DNA from: an uncultured Oscillospiraceae bacterium
GTDB taxonomy: Bacteria > Bacillota > Clostridia > Oscillospirales > Oscillospiraceae
Length of the DNA stretch: 64,000 nucleotides
Direction: 5' to 3'
NCBI GenBank assembly: GCA_947626845.1
Contig: CANQTW010000007.1
Location: 1 to 64,000 of the forward strand
Shown here: in pieces, positions 6,812 through 14,829 of the stretch
Position numbering within the stretch: the stretch's first letter is position 1
How the letters are laid out: each line of letters opens with the position of its first letter
Notes under the pieces: generated by a model
What the model saw: only the letters and a program-made list of their open reading frames with translations
Databases searched by the model: none
What the model was told of the DNA's origin: nothing
Position numbers and translations under genes: made by a program

Positions 6812-8122
6812 ATGATCGACATTCGACTTATCCGAGAAAATCCCGACCTGGTGCGGGAAAATATCAAAAAGAAGTTCCAGGAGCAAAAGCTCCCCCTGGT
6901 GGACGAGGCGGCGCGGCTGGACAAGTTGAACCGTTCAGCCATCAACGAGGCCAGCGAGCTGAGGGCCAGGCGGAACCAGCTCTCCAAGCAGATCGGGATG
7001 CTGATGGGCCAGGCCAAAAAGGACCCGTCCAAGGCCGCCGAGGCCGAGCAGATCAAGGCCGAGGTAAAGGCGGACGGGGAGCGGCTTGCGGAGTTAGAGG
7101 CCTTAGAGGACAAATACAAGGCGGAGCTGCGGGCGGTGATGATGCAGATCCCCCAGATCATCGACCCCTCCGTTCCCATCGGCCCCGACGACAGCGCCAA
7201 CGTGGAGGTCCAGCGGTTCGGAGAACCCGCCGTGCCGGATTTTGAGGTCCCCTACCATACGGAGATCATGGAGCGCTTCGGGGGCATCGACCTGGATTCC
7301 GCCAGGGAGGTGGCCGGAAGCGGGTTTTACTACCTCATCGGCGACATCGCCCGCCTCCACGAGGCCGTCCTGGCTTACGCCAGGGACTTTATGATCGGCA
7401 AGGGCTTCACCTATATGATCCCGCCCTTTATGATGCACGGCGCTATCGTGGAGGGCGTCATGAGCCAGACGGACATGGACGCCATGATGTACAAGATTGA
7501 GGGGGAGGACCTGTACCTTATCGGCACCAGCGAGCACTCCATGATCGGGCGGTACATCGACAGGATCATCCCCGCCGAGACGCTTCCCCACACCCTCACC
7601 AGCTATTCCCCCTGCTTCCGCAAGGAGAAGGGCTCCCACGGGCTGGAGGAGCGGGGCGTTTACCGCATCCACCAGTTTGAGAAGCAGGAGATGATCGTCG
7701 TCTGCCGGCCGGAGGAGTCCATGGACTGGTACGAAAGGCTGTGGCGGTACTCCGTGGAGCTGTTCAGGAGCCTGGATATCCCCGTGCGGCAGTTGGAGTG
7801 CTGTTCCGGCGACCTGGCCGATCTGAAGGTCAAGTCCTGCGACATCGAGGCCTGGAGCCCCCGACAGAAGAAATATTTCGAGGTCTGTTCCTGCTCCAAC
7901 CTGGGGGACGCCCAGGCGCGCCGGCTCAATATCCGCTTTAAGGACGCGGACGGGAAGATCACCCTGGCCCACACCCTGAACAACACCGTGGTGGCCCCGC
8001 CCCGTATGCTCATCGCCCTCCTGGAGAACAACCTGCAGGCCGACGGCAGCGTCACCATCCCCGCCGTCCTGCGCCCCTACATGGGCGGAAAAGAGAAGCT
8101 GGAGAAGGCCAGGGCGGTATAA
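6812..8122 (+). CDS. serS: Seryl-tRNA synthetase, divergent class II type
   Basis: A 436-residue class II synthetase that charges tRNA-Ser. The N-terminal helical arm (residues 1-110, MIDIRLIRENPDLVRENI) is a tRNA-binding coiled coil. The catalytic core has motif 2 around SPCFRKEKGSHGLEERG and IHQFEKQEM, and motif 3 around TIPAVLRPYMGG. The signature between them reads FEVCSCSNLGDAQARRLNIR then AHTLNNTVVAPPRMLIALLE. Common bacterial SerRS has a TLNGS-type motif there, so the HTLNNT form belongs to a divergent group also seen in archaeal-style sequences. GAGGG precedes the ATG. Confidence 0.95.
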   Translation: MIDIRLIRENPDLVRENIKKKFQEQKLPLVDEAARLDKLNRSAINEASELRARRNQLSKQIGMLMGQAKKDPSKAAEAEQIKAEVKADGERLAELEALEDKYKAELRAVMMQIPQIIDPSVPIGPDDSANVEVQRFGEPAVPDFEVPYHTEIMERFGGIDLDSAREVAGSGFYYLIGDIARLHEAVLAYARDFMIGKGFTYMIPPFMMHGAIVEGVMSQTDMDAMMYKIEGEDLYLIGTSEHSMIGRYIDRIIPAETLPHTLTSYSPCFRKEKGSHGLEERGVYRIHQFEKQEMIVVCRPEESMDWYERLWRYSVELFRSLDIPVRQLECCSGDLADLKVKSCDIEAWSPRQKKYFEVCSCSNLGDAQARRLNIRFKDADGKITLAHTLNNTVVAPPRMLIALLENNLQADGSVTIPAVLRPYMGGKEKLEKARAV

Positions 8123-8167
8123 AAATTAGTCCATTAAATAATTAAATTATATTAGGAGGAAAACAAC

Positions 8168-8503
8168 ATGAAAGCAATCTGGAAGATCCTCATCGGCACG
8201 GCGGCGGTGGCGGCTGTGGCGCCCTATCAGGTGAAGAAGGATCAGGAGACCGGCACCGTCACCCTCAAGGCGGCCACCTGGGCCGGTACCTACGTGAAAA
8301 ACGGCGAGGGCGGGAATCTCACCCTGAAGCTCCTGCCCGGCCTCCTCAAGGACAAGGCCGCGGACGAGGAGGCGTGCTGCTGTGAGGAGGACTGCTGCTG
8401 CGAAAGCCAGGAGGAGCCGGAGGACGAGGGCGGCATCACCATCGAAGTGACCGTGGATAAGGACGAGCCGGAAGCGGACGCGCCCAAGCCCGAAGAGGCG
8501 TAA
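8168..8503 (+). CDS. Small acidic protein with a cysteine cluster
   Basis: A 111-residue protein. Residues 1-20 (MKAIWKILIGTAAVAAVAPY) are hydrophobic with one early Lys, like an uncleaved anchor. The middle (TGTVTLKAATWAGTYVKNG) is beta-rich. The last third holds CCCEEDCCCES, six cysteines in two triplets, within a very acidic tail. The double CCC could bind metal or an iron-sulfur cluster, but no family is recognised. AGGAGGA lies eight bases upstream of the ATG. It has its own AT-rich leader, and mscL follows 29 bases downstream. Confidence 0.75.
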   Translation: MKAIWKILIGTAAVAAVAPYQVKKDQETGTVTLKAATWAGTYVKNGEGGNLTLKLLPGLLKDKAADEEACCCEEDCCCESQEEPEDEGGITIEVTVDKDEPEADAPKPEEA

Positions 8504-8532
8504 GTCCCCTCTGTCAGAAAGGAGTACATACC

Positions 8533-8973
8533 ATGAAGAAGTTTTTCGCGGAATTCAGGGCCTTTATCAACAAGGGCAACGTGCTGGGCCTGGCCGTAGG
8601 CGTTATCATCGGCGGCGCCTTCAGCACCATCACCACCTCCCTTACCAACGACATCATCATGCCCATCGTGTCCATCTTCCTGGGGGGCGTGGATTTCTCC
8701 TCCATGACCCTGAAGCTCCCCACCTTCTATAAGGTGGCGGCGGACGCGGCTCCCAACACCCTCAATTACGGCAACTTCATCTCCGCCGTCATCAACTTTA
8801 TCATCCTGGCCCTGGTGGTGTTCTGCATCATGAAGGCCTTCAACTCCGCCTCCGACAGGCTGAAGAAGAAGCAGGAGGCCGAGGAGGCCGCCGCCCCCGC
8901 CGCGCCTCCCGAACCCAGCAACGAGGAGAAGCTTCTCACCGAGATCCGCGACCTGCTGGCCCAGAAGAAATAA
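8533..8973 (+). CDS. mscL: Large-conductance mechanosensitive channel MscL
   Basis: A 146-residue MscL. The first transmembrane helix contains NKGNVLGLAVGVIIGGAFS, the family's Gly/Ala-rich pore helix, and the second is AVINFIILALVVFCIMKAF. A Lys/Glu/Ala/Pro-rich C-terminal tail ends in the EEKLLTEIRDLLAQKK helix that forms the cytoplasmic bundle. MscL opens under membrane tension to release solutes during osmotic downshock. AGAAAGGAG lies upstream of the ATG. The stop is two bases before the rsmG start, so these two are one transcript. Confidence 0.96.
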   Translation: MKKFFAEFRAFINKGNVLGLAVGVIIGGAFSTITTSLTNDIIMPIVSIFLGGVDFSSMTLKLPTFYKVAADAAPNTLNYGNFISAVINFIILALVVFCIMKAFNSASDRLKKKQEAEEAAAPAAPPEPSNEEKLLTEIRDLLAQKK

Positions 8974-8974
8974 G

Positions 8975-9682
8975 ATGCTGGAAGAGATCCTTGCCGGGGG
9001 CGCAAAAGCCCTCGGCATCTCCCTGCCTGAAAACGCCCTGCCCCTCTACCGGACCTACTACACGGCGCTGACGGAGGCCAACCGGCAGTTCAACCTCACC
9101 GCCATCGAGGGGGAGGACCAGGCGGCGCGGCTCCACTTCCTGGACAGCCTGGCCGTCCTGGGCCGGACAAAGCTGGCGGGAAAAACCGTCATCGACGTGG
9201 GCACCGGCGGCGGGATACCGGGGCTGGCGCTGAAAATCGCCGAACCGTCCCTGCGGCTGACGCTCCTGGACGCCACGGAGAAGAAAACGGCGTTTTTATC
9301 GGCCCTGACGGAGAAGCTGGGCCTCCCCTGCGCCTGCCTCACCGGCAGGGCGGAGGAGCTGGGCCGCGAGAGCGCCCACCGGGAGGCCTATGACGTGGCG
9401 GTGGCGCGGGCGGTGGCGGAGACCCGCGTTTTGGCGGAAATCTGCCTGCCCTTCGTGAAGGTGGGCGGGAGGCTCCTGGCCCTGAAATCCGCCGACACCG
9501 ACGAAGAGCTGAAGGCCGCCGAAAGCACCGTCAAGGCCCTGGGCGGCGTTTTCACCGAAATCCACGATTACACCCTCCCCGGCACGGACATCCCCCGACG
9601 GATCGCGGTCATCGAAAAGACCGCCCCCACGCCGGAGAGATACCCCAGAAGATGGGCGGCCATCCAGAAAAGGCCCCTCTGA
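8975..9682 (+). CDS. rsmG: 16S rRNA (guanine-N7) methyltransferase RsmG
   Basis: A 235-residue Rossmann-fold, SAM-dependent methyltransferase. The SAM-binding loop reads VIDVGTGGGIPGLALKIA (residues 73-90). FNLTAIEGEDQAARLHFLDSL before it and VAVARAVAETRVLAEICLPF after it are family signatures. RsmG methylates G527 of 16S rRNA (E. coli numbering). In Bacillus it is part of the origin cluster mnmG-rsmG-noc/soj-parB; here it lies downstream of soj-parB and serS, a rearranged version of that neighbourhood. The ATG begins one base after the mscL stop codon. Confidence 0.95.
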   Translation: MLEEILAGGAKALGISLPENALPLYRTYYTALTEANRQFNLTAIEGEDQAARLHFLDSLAVLGRTKLAGKTVIDVGTGGGIPGLALKIAEPSLRLTLLDATEKKTAFLSALTEKLGLPCACLTGRAEELGRESAHREAYDVAVARAVAETRVLAEICLPFVKVGGRLLALKSADTDEELKAAESTVKALGGVFTEIHDYTLPGTDIPRRIAVIEKTAPTPERYPRRWAAIQKRPL

Positions 9683-9699
9683 ACCCGCGGCGGCGAAGG

Positions 9700-9815
9700 A
9701 CGAGCGGGTTAAAACTCGCCCGCCGAATTTCCAATAATTTACCCTAAAACGCCGTAAGGGCCGCCGCCCACGGCGGCTCACGAATGAAATACGCGGCAGA
9801 GCCGCAACCTTTTTT
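9700..9815. repeat. Intergenic palindromic repeats (R2 and R3 types)
   Basis: GCGGGTTAAAACTCGCCCGC is a partial hairpin; GCCGCCGCCCACGGCGGC follows (R2), then AATACGCGGCAGAGCCGCAA with the adjoining CCTTTT (R3). R2 and R3 recur at 44.63-44.70 kb, where R3 is in the opposite orientation. The 9683-9862 gap has no supported gene. Confidence 0.6.
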
Positions 9816-9862
9816 GGGAGGGCGGCATTGGAATTCGATAGGTAAGTACGGAGAAAGCGAAC

Positions 9863-10300
9863 ATGGGAGATTGGAAACGGATAGAGACGCAAAACGACAT
9901 TGATGCGCTGATGCGACTCGTGCGCGGATTCCACGACACCTGCCTCGTATCGGCAAGCTTCAAAACAGGCCAATATGTGGACGCCTCCGGAGCGATGGCT
10001 TTAAGCTACGAGCCGGAGACCTATGAGCTGACAATAACCCTCCACAGCCAGTGGACGAAAATGCCCTTGGAGCTGCGCTTTACCGGCGTGCACAAGGCGA
10101 GCCTCACGGGATACGACCAGCGGGATGACGGCATCATCTACGACGCGCACCTGGCTTTTCATGAGGACGTGCCGGGGACGGAGGGAAAGAGGCTCATCGT
10201 CTGGGCGGACTGGGCAGATTTCTCGCCGGGAAAGAGCGGCATAGACGACCTTACAAGCTTTGTGTACGCGGAAAGTCTGAGCTGGCGGGAGACAGAATAA
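9863..10300 (+). CDS. Conserved hypothetical protein
   Basis: A 145-residue soluble protein starting MGDWKRIETQNDIDALMRLV. It reads as an alpha-beta protein: a helix at residues 9-20, RGFHDTCLVSASFKTGQYV, then strands (YELTITLHSQ, LELRFTGVHKASLTGY, IYDAHLAFHED, RLIVWADWADF) and a C-terminal DDLTSFVYAESLSW segment. No signal peptide, membrane helix or catalytic motif was found, and the family is not recognised. AGAAAGC precedes the ATG. It stands alone between the 9.7 kb repeats and a hairpin before mfd. Confidence 0.6.
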   Translation: MGDWKRIETQNDIDALMRLVRGFHDTCLVSASFKTGQYVDASGAMALSYEPETYELTITLHSQWTKMPLELRFTGVHKASLTGYDQRDDGIIYDAHLAFHEDVPGTEGKRLIVWADWADFSPGKSGIDDLTSFVYAESLSWRETE

Positions 10301-10321
10301 TCTGAAAATACCGTCGAATCC

Positions 10322-10342
10322 CCCCGATGCGGCGCATCGGGG
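10322..10342 (+). terminator. Hairpin before mfd
   Basis: CCCCGATGC, GGC, GCATCGGGG form a 9-bp perfect stem. It lacks a clean T-tract (CCTTTCGG follows), so termination is plausible but weak. Confidence 0.5.
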
Positions 10343-10372
10343 CCTTTCGGCGTGGCAGGAAAAGGCTATAAA

Positions 10373-13300
10373 ATGGAAATTCTTACTAAATCTATCGTCA
10401 ATGAGGAGTCGGTACAGCGAATCCTGGGCGCGCTGGAGGCCGGCAGGTGTCCGGCGCTGCTCAGCGGCGCCGGGGCGCTGCCCCGCGCCCACGCGGCGGC
10501 GGCGGTGTATCTGGAGACGGGCAGGCCCCTGGTGGCGCTGTGCGCCGACGAGGGCGAGGCCAGGCGCATGGCGGAGGACCTTTACGGCTTTACGGGGGTG
10601 TCCCCGGCCATCCTCACCGGACGGGACCTGAGCTTTTACAACGCGGAGGGCGTGTCCAGGGACGGCGAGCGGGCGCGGATCGCCGCCCTTCACAGGCTGG
10701 CGTCGGAGGAGGGGGTCATCGCGGTGGCCACCCCCGACGCGCTGATGCTGAGGACCATGCCGCCGGACGTGCTGGAGTCGCTGACGGTGGAGCTGAAAAC
10801 CGGCGGCAGCTTCGAGCTTTCAAAGCTCACCGAGACGCTGGTCAAGGCCGGCTACCAGCGCACCGAGCAGGTGGAGGGGGCGGGGCAGTTTGCCCTGCGC
10901 GGCGGCATCCTGGACGTCTTTTCCCCGGCGATGGAGTACCCTGTCCGGTGCGAGTTCTGGGGGGACGACATCGACTCCATGGGGATCTTCGACGTGTCCA
11001 GCCAGCGGCGGATCGAGAACCTGAACGCCTGCCTCCTGCTGCCGGCCAGGGAGGCGCCGGTGACGGCGGCCAAGGGCGGGCCGGAGGGCCTGGTCCAGCG
11101 CATGGACGCCTACGGGAAGCGCCTCATGAAGAAAAAGAGCGTCAAGCGGGAGCTTTTGGAGGCGGTGCTGGCGGACCTGAACCGGATCAAGGAGGGCCGG
11201 GGACTTCCGGCCACGGACCGGTATCTGGACCTGATGTTCGAGCCGGCCACGGCGCTGGACTACATCCCCCAGGACGCGGTGGTGGTGATGTGCGAGCCCT
11301 CGCGGCTCTCCGAGCGGGCGAAGAATTTCACCTGGCAGCTGGGGCAGGACCTGACGAGCCTGAAGGACGCCAACGTCATGGACGGCGGGCCGGAGCGGCT
11401 CATGGAGGCGTGGGAGTCCGTCACCGAGCGGCTGTCGGATTTTCCGGTGGTGATGATGGCCTCCTTTACCGCCAGCCAGTACCCGCTCCGGCCCAGGACG
11501 CTGGCGTCCCTCACCGCCAAGCAGCTGCCCAGCTACGGCGGGAGCCTGGAGACGGCGGCCAGCGACATCGCCCACTATAAAAATACCGGCTACTCCGTCC
11601 TGGTCCTGACGCGGGACCGGCGGCGGGGGGAGATTTTGCACGAGTTCCTGGCGAAGAAGGGCGTCAGCTCCGCCTATGATTTCGACCTGACGGCCCTGCC
11701 CCAGAGGGGCCAGTGCGTCATCGCCGTGGGGGCGCTCAGCGCGGGGCTGGAGTACCCCGGCATGAAGCTGGCGGTGATCACCGAGGGCCAGCTGAGCCAG
11801 GGGCTTTTCCGGCGGAAGGCCAAAAAGAAGCTGCCCTCCAACCGGCAGAGGCTGGACAGCTTTACCGACCTCTCGCCCGGAGACCTGGTGGTCCACGAGG
11901 CCTACGGCATCGGGCGCTTCGCCGGGATGGTGAAGCGGGAGATCGACGGGGCCATGAAGGACTATATCAAGATCGCCTACGCGGGCACGGACAGCCTCTA
12001 TATCCCCGCCACGCAGCTGGACGTGGTGTCCAAATACATCGGCGCCGGGGAGGACGCGCCGGTGAAGCTCTCCAAGCTGGGCGGCACCGACTGGGCGCGG
12101 GCCAAGACCAAGGCCAAGGCGGCGGTGAAGGACCTGGCGGACGGGCTTTTGAAGCTCCAGGCCGAGCGCCAGAAGGCCACGGGCTACGCCTTCTCCCCGG
12201 ACACCCCCTGGCAGAGGGAATTTGAGGACAATTTTGAGTATCAGGAGACGGACGACCAGCTGCGGGCCATTCGGGAGATCAAGGCGGACATGGAAAACCC
12301 CGTGCCCATGGACCGGCTGCTGTGCGGGGACGTGGGCTACGGCAAGACGGAGGTGGCCCTGCGGGCCGTGATGAAGTGCGTCATGGACGGCAAGCAGGCG
12401 GCGATCCTGGTGCCCACCACGGTCCTGGCCCAACAGCACTACCAGACGGCGGCGCGCCGCTTTGACGGGTTCCCCGTCAGCATCGAGGTGCTGAGCCGCT
12501 TCCGCTCCGCCGCCCAGACGAAAAAAGCCCTCCAGGGACTGGAGGACGGCACGGTGGATATCGTCATCGGCACCCACAAGCTTTTACAGAAGGACGTGCG
12601 GTTCAAAAAGCTGGGGCTTTTGGTGGTGGACGAGGAGCAGCGCTTCGGCGTCCAGCACAAGGAGCGGCTGAAGGAGATCGCCCGAAAGGTGGACGTGCTG
12701 ACCCTGTCGGCCACGCCCATCCCGCGCACGCTGAATATGGCCCTTTCGGGGGTGCGGGATATGTCCACCATCGAGGAGCCGCCCTCGGACCGCCAGCCGG
12801 TGCAGACCTATGTGATGGAGCACGACTGGGGCGTCCTGGCCGACGCCATCCGGCGGGAGATAGGCCGGGGCGGGCAGGTCTACTACCTCCACAACCGGGT
12901 GGACAACATCGAGCGCACGGCCATGAGGATCAGGGAGCTGGTGGAGGGCGTGAACATCGCCGTGGCCCACGGGAAGATGGACGAGGAGCAGCTGGGCGCG
13001 GTGATGGAGGCCATGCAGGCCGGAGATATCCAGGTGCTTGTCTGCACCACCATTATCGAGACGGGCATCGACATCCCCAACGTGAACACGCTGATCATCG
13101 AGGACGCGGACAAAATGGGCCTGGCGCAGCTCCACCAGATACGGGGCCGGGTAGGCCGGTCCAGCCGCCGCGCCTTCGCCTATTTCACCTTCAGGCGGGA
13201 CAAGGTGCTGACGGAGGTGGCGGAAAAGCGCCTCACGGCCATACGGGAGTTCGCGGAGTTCAACTCCGGCTTCAAGATCGCCATGCGCGACCTGGAGATA

Positions 13301-13864
13301 CGGGGCGCGGGGAACATCCTGGGCGCGGAGCAGTCCGGCCACATGATGAGCGTGGGGTACGATATGTACCTGAAGCTCTTAGAGGAGGCCGTACAGGAGG
13401 AGAAGGGCGAGAAGGTCCCGGAAAAGCCGGAGTGCTCCGCCGATCTGGCGGTGTCCGCCAACATCCCGGAAAAATACGTCCAGAGCGCGGAACAGCGCAT
13501 GGACCTGTACCGGCGCATCGCCCACATCCGCACCGAGGAGGACGCCGACGACATGACCGACGAGCTGATTGACCGGTTCGGCGACCCGCCTCCGGAGGTC
13601 AATTCCCTGATCCACATCGCCCTTTTGCGGGGCGAGGCGGCGGACACGGGCATCAGCGAGATCAGCCAGAAGCAGGGGCGGCTCATTTTCGCCATTAAGG
13701 ATTTTGAAATGGAGCGGGTGAGCCGGCTCTACGCGCTGCCCTTCTACAAGGGGCGCATCAAAATCGAGGCGGGGCTGAAGCCCGCCATCTCCCTGAAGCT
13801 CCGGGAGGGGGAGCGGCCCCTGGGCGCCGCCGTGACCTTCGTCAGGGACTATAAATCGGCATAA
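10373..13864 (+). CDS. mfd: Transcription-repair coupling factor Mfd
   Basis: An 1163-residue SF2 translocase that removes stalled RNA polymerase from damaged DNA and recruits the UvrA excision machinery. Order: an N-terminal UvrB-like part; the RNA polymerase interaction domain starting near LSPGDLVVHEAYGIGRFAG; helicase motifs GDVGYGKTEVALRAVMK (Walker A), DEEQRFGVQHKERL (Walker B), LSATPIPRTLNMAL; a second RecA lobe with TTIIETGIDIPNVN and QIRGRVGRSSRR; and a C-terminal regulatory domain (AEQRMDLYRRI). The length is normal. The ATG at 10373 is chosen because AGGAAAAGG lies just before it; an in-frame GTG at 10352 would give a slightly longer form. A terminator follows at 13889. Confidence 0.97.
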   Translation: MEILTKSIVNEESVQRILGALEAGRCPALLSGAGALPRAHAAAAVYLETGRPLVALCADEGEARRMAEDLYGFTGVSPAILTGRDLSFYNAEGVSRDGERARIAALHRLASEEGVIAVATPDALMLRTMPPDVLESLTVELKTGGSFELSKLTETLVKAGYQRTEQVEGAGQFALRGGILDVFSPAMEYPVRCEFWGDDIDSMGIFDVSSQRRIENLNACLLLPAREAPVTAAKGGPEGLVQRMDAYGKRLMKKKSVKRELLEAVLADLNRIKEGRGLPATDRYLDLMFEPATALDYIPQDAVVVMCEPSRLSERAKNFTWQLGQDLTSLKDANVMDGGPERLMEAWESVTERLSDFPVVMMASFTASQYPLRPRTLASLTAKQLPSYGGSLETAASDIAHYKNTGYSVLVLTRDRRRGEILHEFLAKKGVSSAYDFDLTALPQRGQCVIAVGALSAGLEYPGMKLAVITEGQLSQGLFRRKAKKKLPSNRQRLDSFTDLSPGDLVVHEAYGIGRFAGMVKREIDGAMKDYIKIAYAGTDSLYIPATQLDVVSKYIGAGEDAPVKLSKLGGTDWARAKTKAKAAVKDLADGLLKLQAERQKATGYAFSPDTPWQREFEDNFEYQETDDQLRAIREIKADMENPVPMDRLLCGDVGYGKTEVALRAVMKCVMDGKQAAILVPTTVLAQQHYQTAARRFDGFPVSIEVLSRFRSAAQTKKALQGLEDGTVDIVIGTHKLLQKDVRFKKLGLLVVDEEQRFGVQHKERLKEIARKVDVLTLSATPIPRTLNMALSGVRDMSTIEEPPSDRQPVQTYVMEHDWGVLADAIRREIGRGGQVYYLHNRVDNIERTAMRIRELVEGVNIAVAHGKMDEEQLGAVMEAMQAGDIQVLVCTTIIETGIDIPNVNTLIIEDADKMGLAQLHQIRGRVGRSSRRAFAYFTFRRDKVLTEVAEKRLTAIREFAEFNSGFKIAMRDLEIRGAGNILGAEQSGHMMSVGYDMYLKLLEEAVQEEKGEKVPEKPECSADLAVSANIPEKYVQSAEQRMDLYRRIAHIRTEEDADDMTDELIDRFGDPPPEVNSLIHIALLRGEAADTGISEISQKQGRLIFAIKDFEMERVSRLYALPFYKGRIKIEAGLKPAISLKLREGERPLGAAVTFVRDYKSA

Positions 13865-13888
13865 GGTCCGCGGCCTTGCGGACAGGCA

Positions 13889-13920
13889 AAAATCGGGACA
13901 GCCGAAGCTGTCCCGATTTT
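13889..13920 (+). terminator. Rho-independent terminator after mfd
   Basis: AAAATCGGGACAGC, loop CGAA, GCTGTCCCGATTTT, then GTTTTG: a 14-bp stem with a T-rich 3' arm. Confidence 0.9.
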
Positions 13921-13925
13921 GTTTT

Positions 13926-14000
13926 GTCAAAAAACTCAAATGCGATTTTTTCCGGCGACATGCGCGTCGGAAAAAATCCCTTTTGTCGCGCAAGTGTGCC
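13926..14000. repeat. Repeat R1, right half only, inverted
   Basis: The reverse complement of the H3 end of R1: it starts TGTCAAAAAACTCAAA, then ATTTTTTCCGGCG and CGTCGGAAAAAAT, and ends in CAAGTGTGCC. H1 and H2 are missing, so this is a truncated copy. Confidence 0.75.
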
Positions 14001-14088
14001 GCTTTGCCAACCGTAACGGTAATTGCAAGAATTGTAAGGCGCTGGCAGCCGGAAACGGGAATTTTGGGGCAGAGAGGGCGGGGCGGAC

Positions 14089-14658
14089 CTATTTTTCCGA
14101 CACCTCCCCCCGGTAGACCTCCGGGGCGGAGGGGTTAAACAGGACGGTCTCCGTCCCGCGGGTGTGGGTGCCGTCGGGGAGGGGCACGTCGGAGACGGCA
14201 AAGAACCGAAAGCCCAGCTTCCTATGCAGGGCGGCGGAGGGGCCGTTGAAGTCAAAGTAGCCGCTGACGATGTAGTCCACGCCACGGCTCTCGAACAGGT
14301 AGCCGATCAGCGCCCGAAGGGCCTCGGCGGCGTACCCCCGCCGCTGGTAAGCGCGGGAGACGCAAAAGCTGAGCACCCGACCCGTCTTCCCCGCAAGCTC
14401 CGGCCTGACGGCCTCCTCCGGGTAATTTTGCACCTCGATGTCGCCGATGACCTTGTTCTCCTCCCGCAGGACGATGGCGTAAAAGCGCTTTTCGTTAAAC
14501 AGCAGCCACTGGAAGGCCTCCAGCGCCTCCTTTCGGGAATGGAGGGGATAGGTGCCCATCATCCGGCACCGCTCCGGGTCGGGGGCGTATTCATAAAAAT
14601 CCTCAAAATCCTCCGCGGTCATTCTCCTCAGAATGAGCCTTTCGGTCTCAAGATACAT
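14089..14658 (-). CDS. RimJ/RimL-type GNAT acetyltransferase
   Basis: A 189-residue protein with the RimJ/RimL arrangement: MYLETERLILRRMTAEDFED at the N-terminus (strand 1 and helix 1), ENKVIGDIEVQN in the middle, VSRAYQRRGYAAEALRALIG with the acetyl-CoA loop QRRGYA, and GPSAALHRKLGFRF in motif B. This subfamily acetylates N-terminal amines of ribosomal proteins or small molecules; the substrate here is not predictable. It is transcribed from the minus strand, away from the germination operon. Confidence 0.85.
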   Translation of the reverse strand: MYLETERLILRRMTAEDFEDFYEYAPDPERCRMMGTYPLHSRKEALEAFQWLLFNEKRFYAIVLREENKVIGDIEVQNYPEEAVRPELAGKTGRVLSFCVSRAYQRRGYAAEALRALIGYLFESRGVDYIVSGYFDFNGPSAALHRKLGFRFFAVSDVPLPDGTHTRGTETVLFNPSAPEVYRGEVSEK

Positions 14659-14829
14659 GCCAACTCCACCTTTGATCCGTCTTTTAATTCATCTTTCGCA
14701 TGATTTTATCATTTAATGTGATGCGTGTCAATGGATTTCCGTTCGTTCATGAAAATATTACAAAATTATTTGTTTCACCATCCGGTCAAAATAGGGAGGA
14801 AAAGACGATTTTGACGGGAGGGCGGTTCG
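14659..14829. other. AT-rich divergent spacer before the germination operon
   Basis: About 170 bases between the minus-strand GNAT gene and gerA, clearly AT-rich against this genome. It must contain the promoters for both sides. No canonical sigma-A pair or clear sporulation sigma motif could be fixed by eye. Confidence 0.5.

Noticed and set aside
10820-12577. 585-residue minus-strand ORF inside mfd
   Set aside because: His/Leu/Gly-rich shadow frame of the GC-rich mfd gene, no start context.
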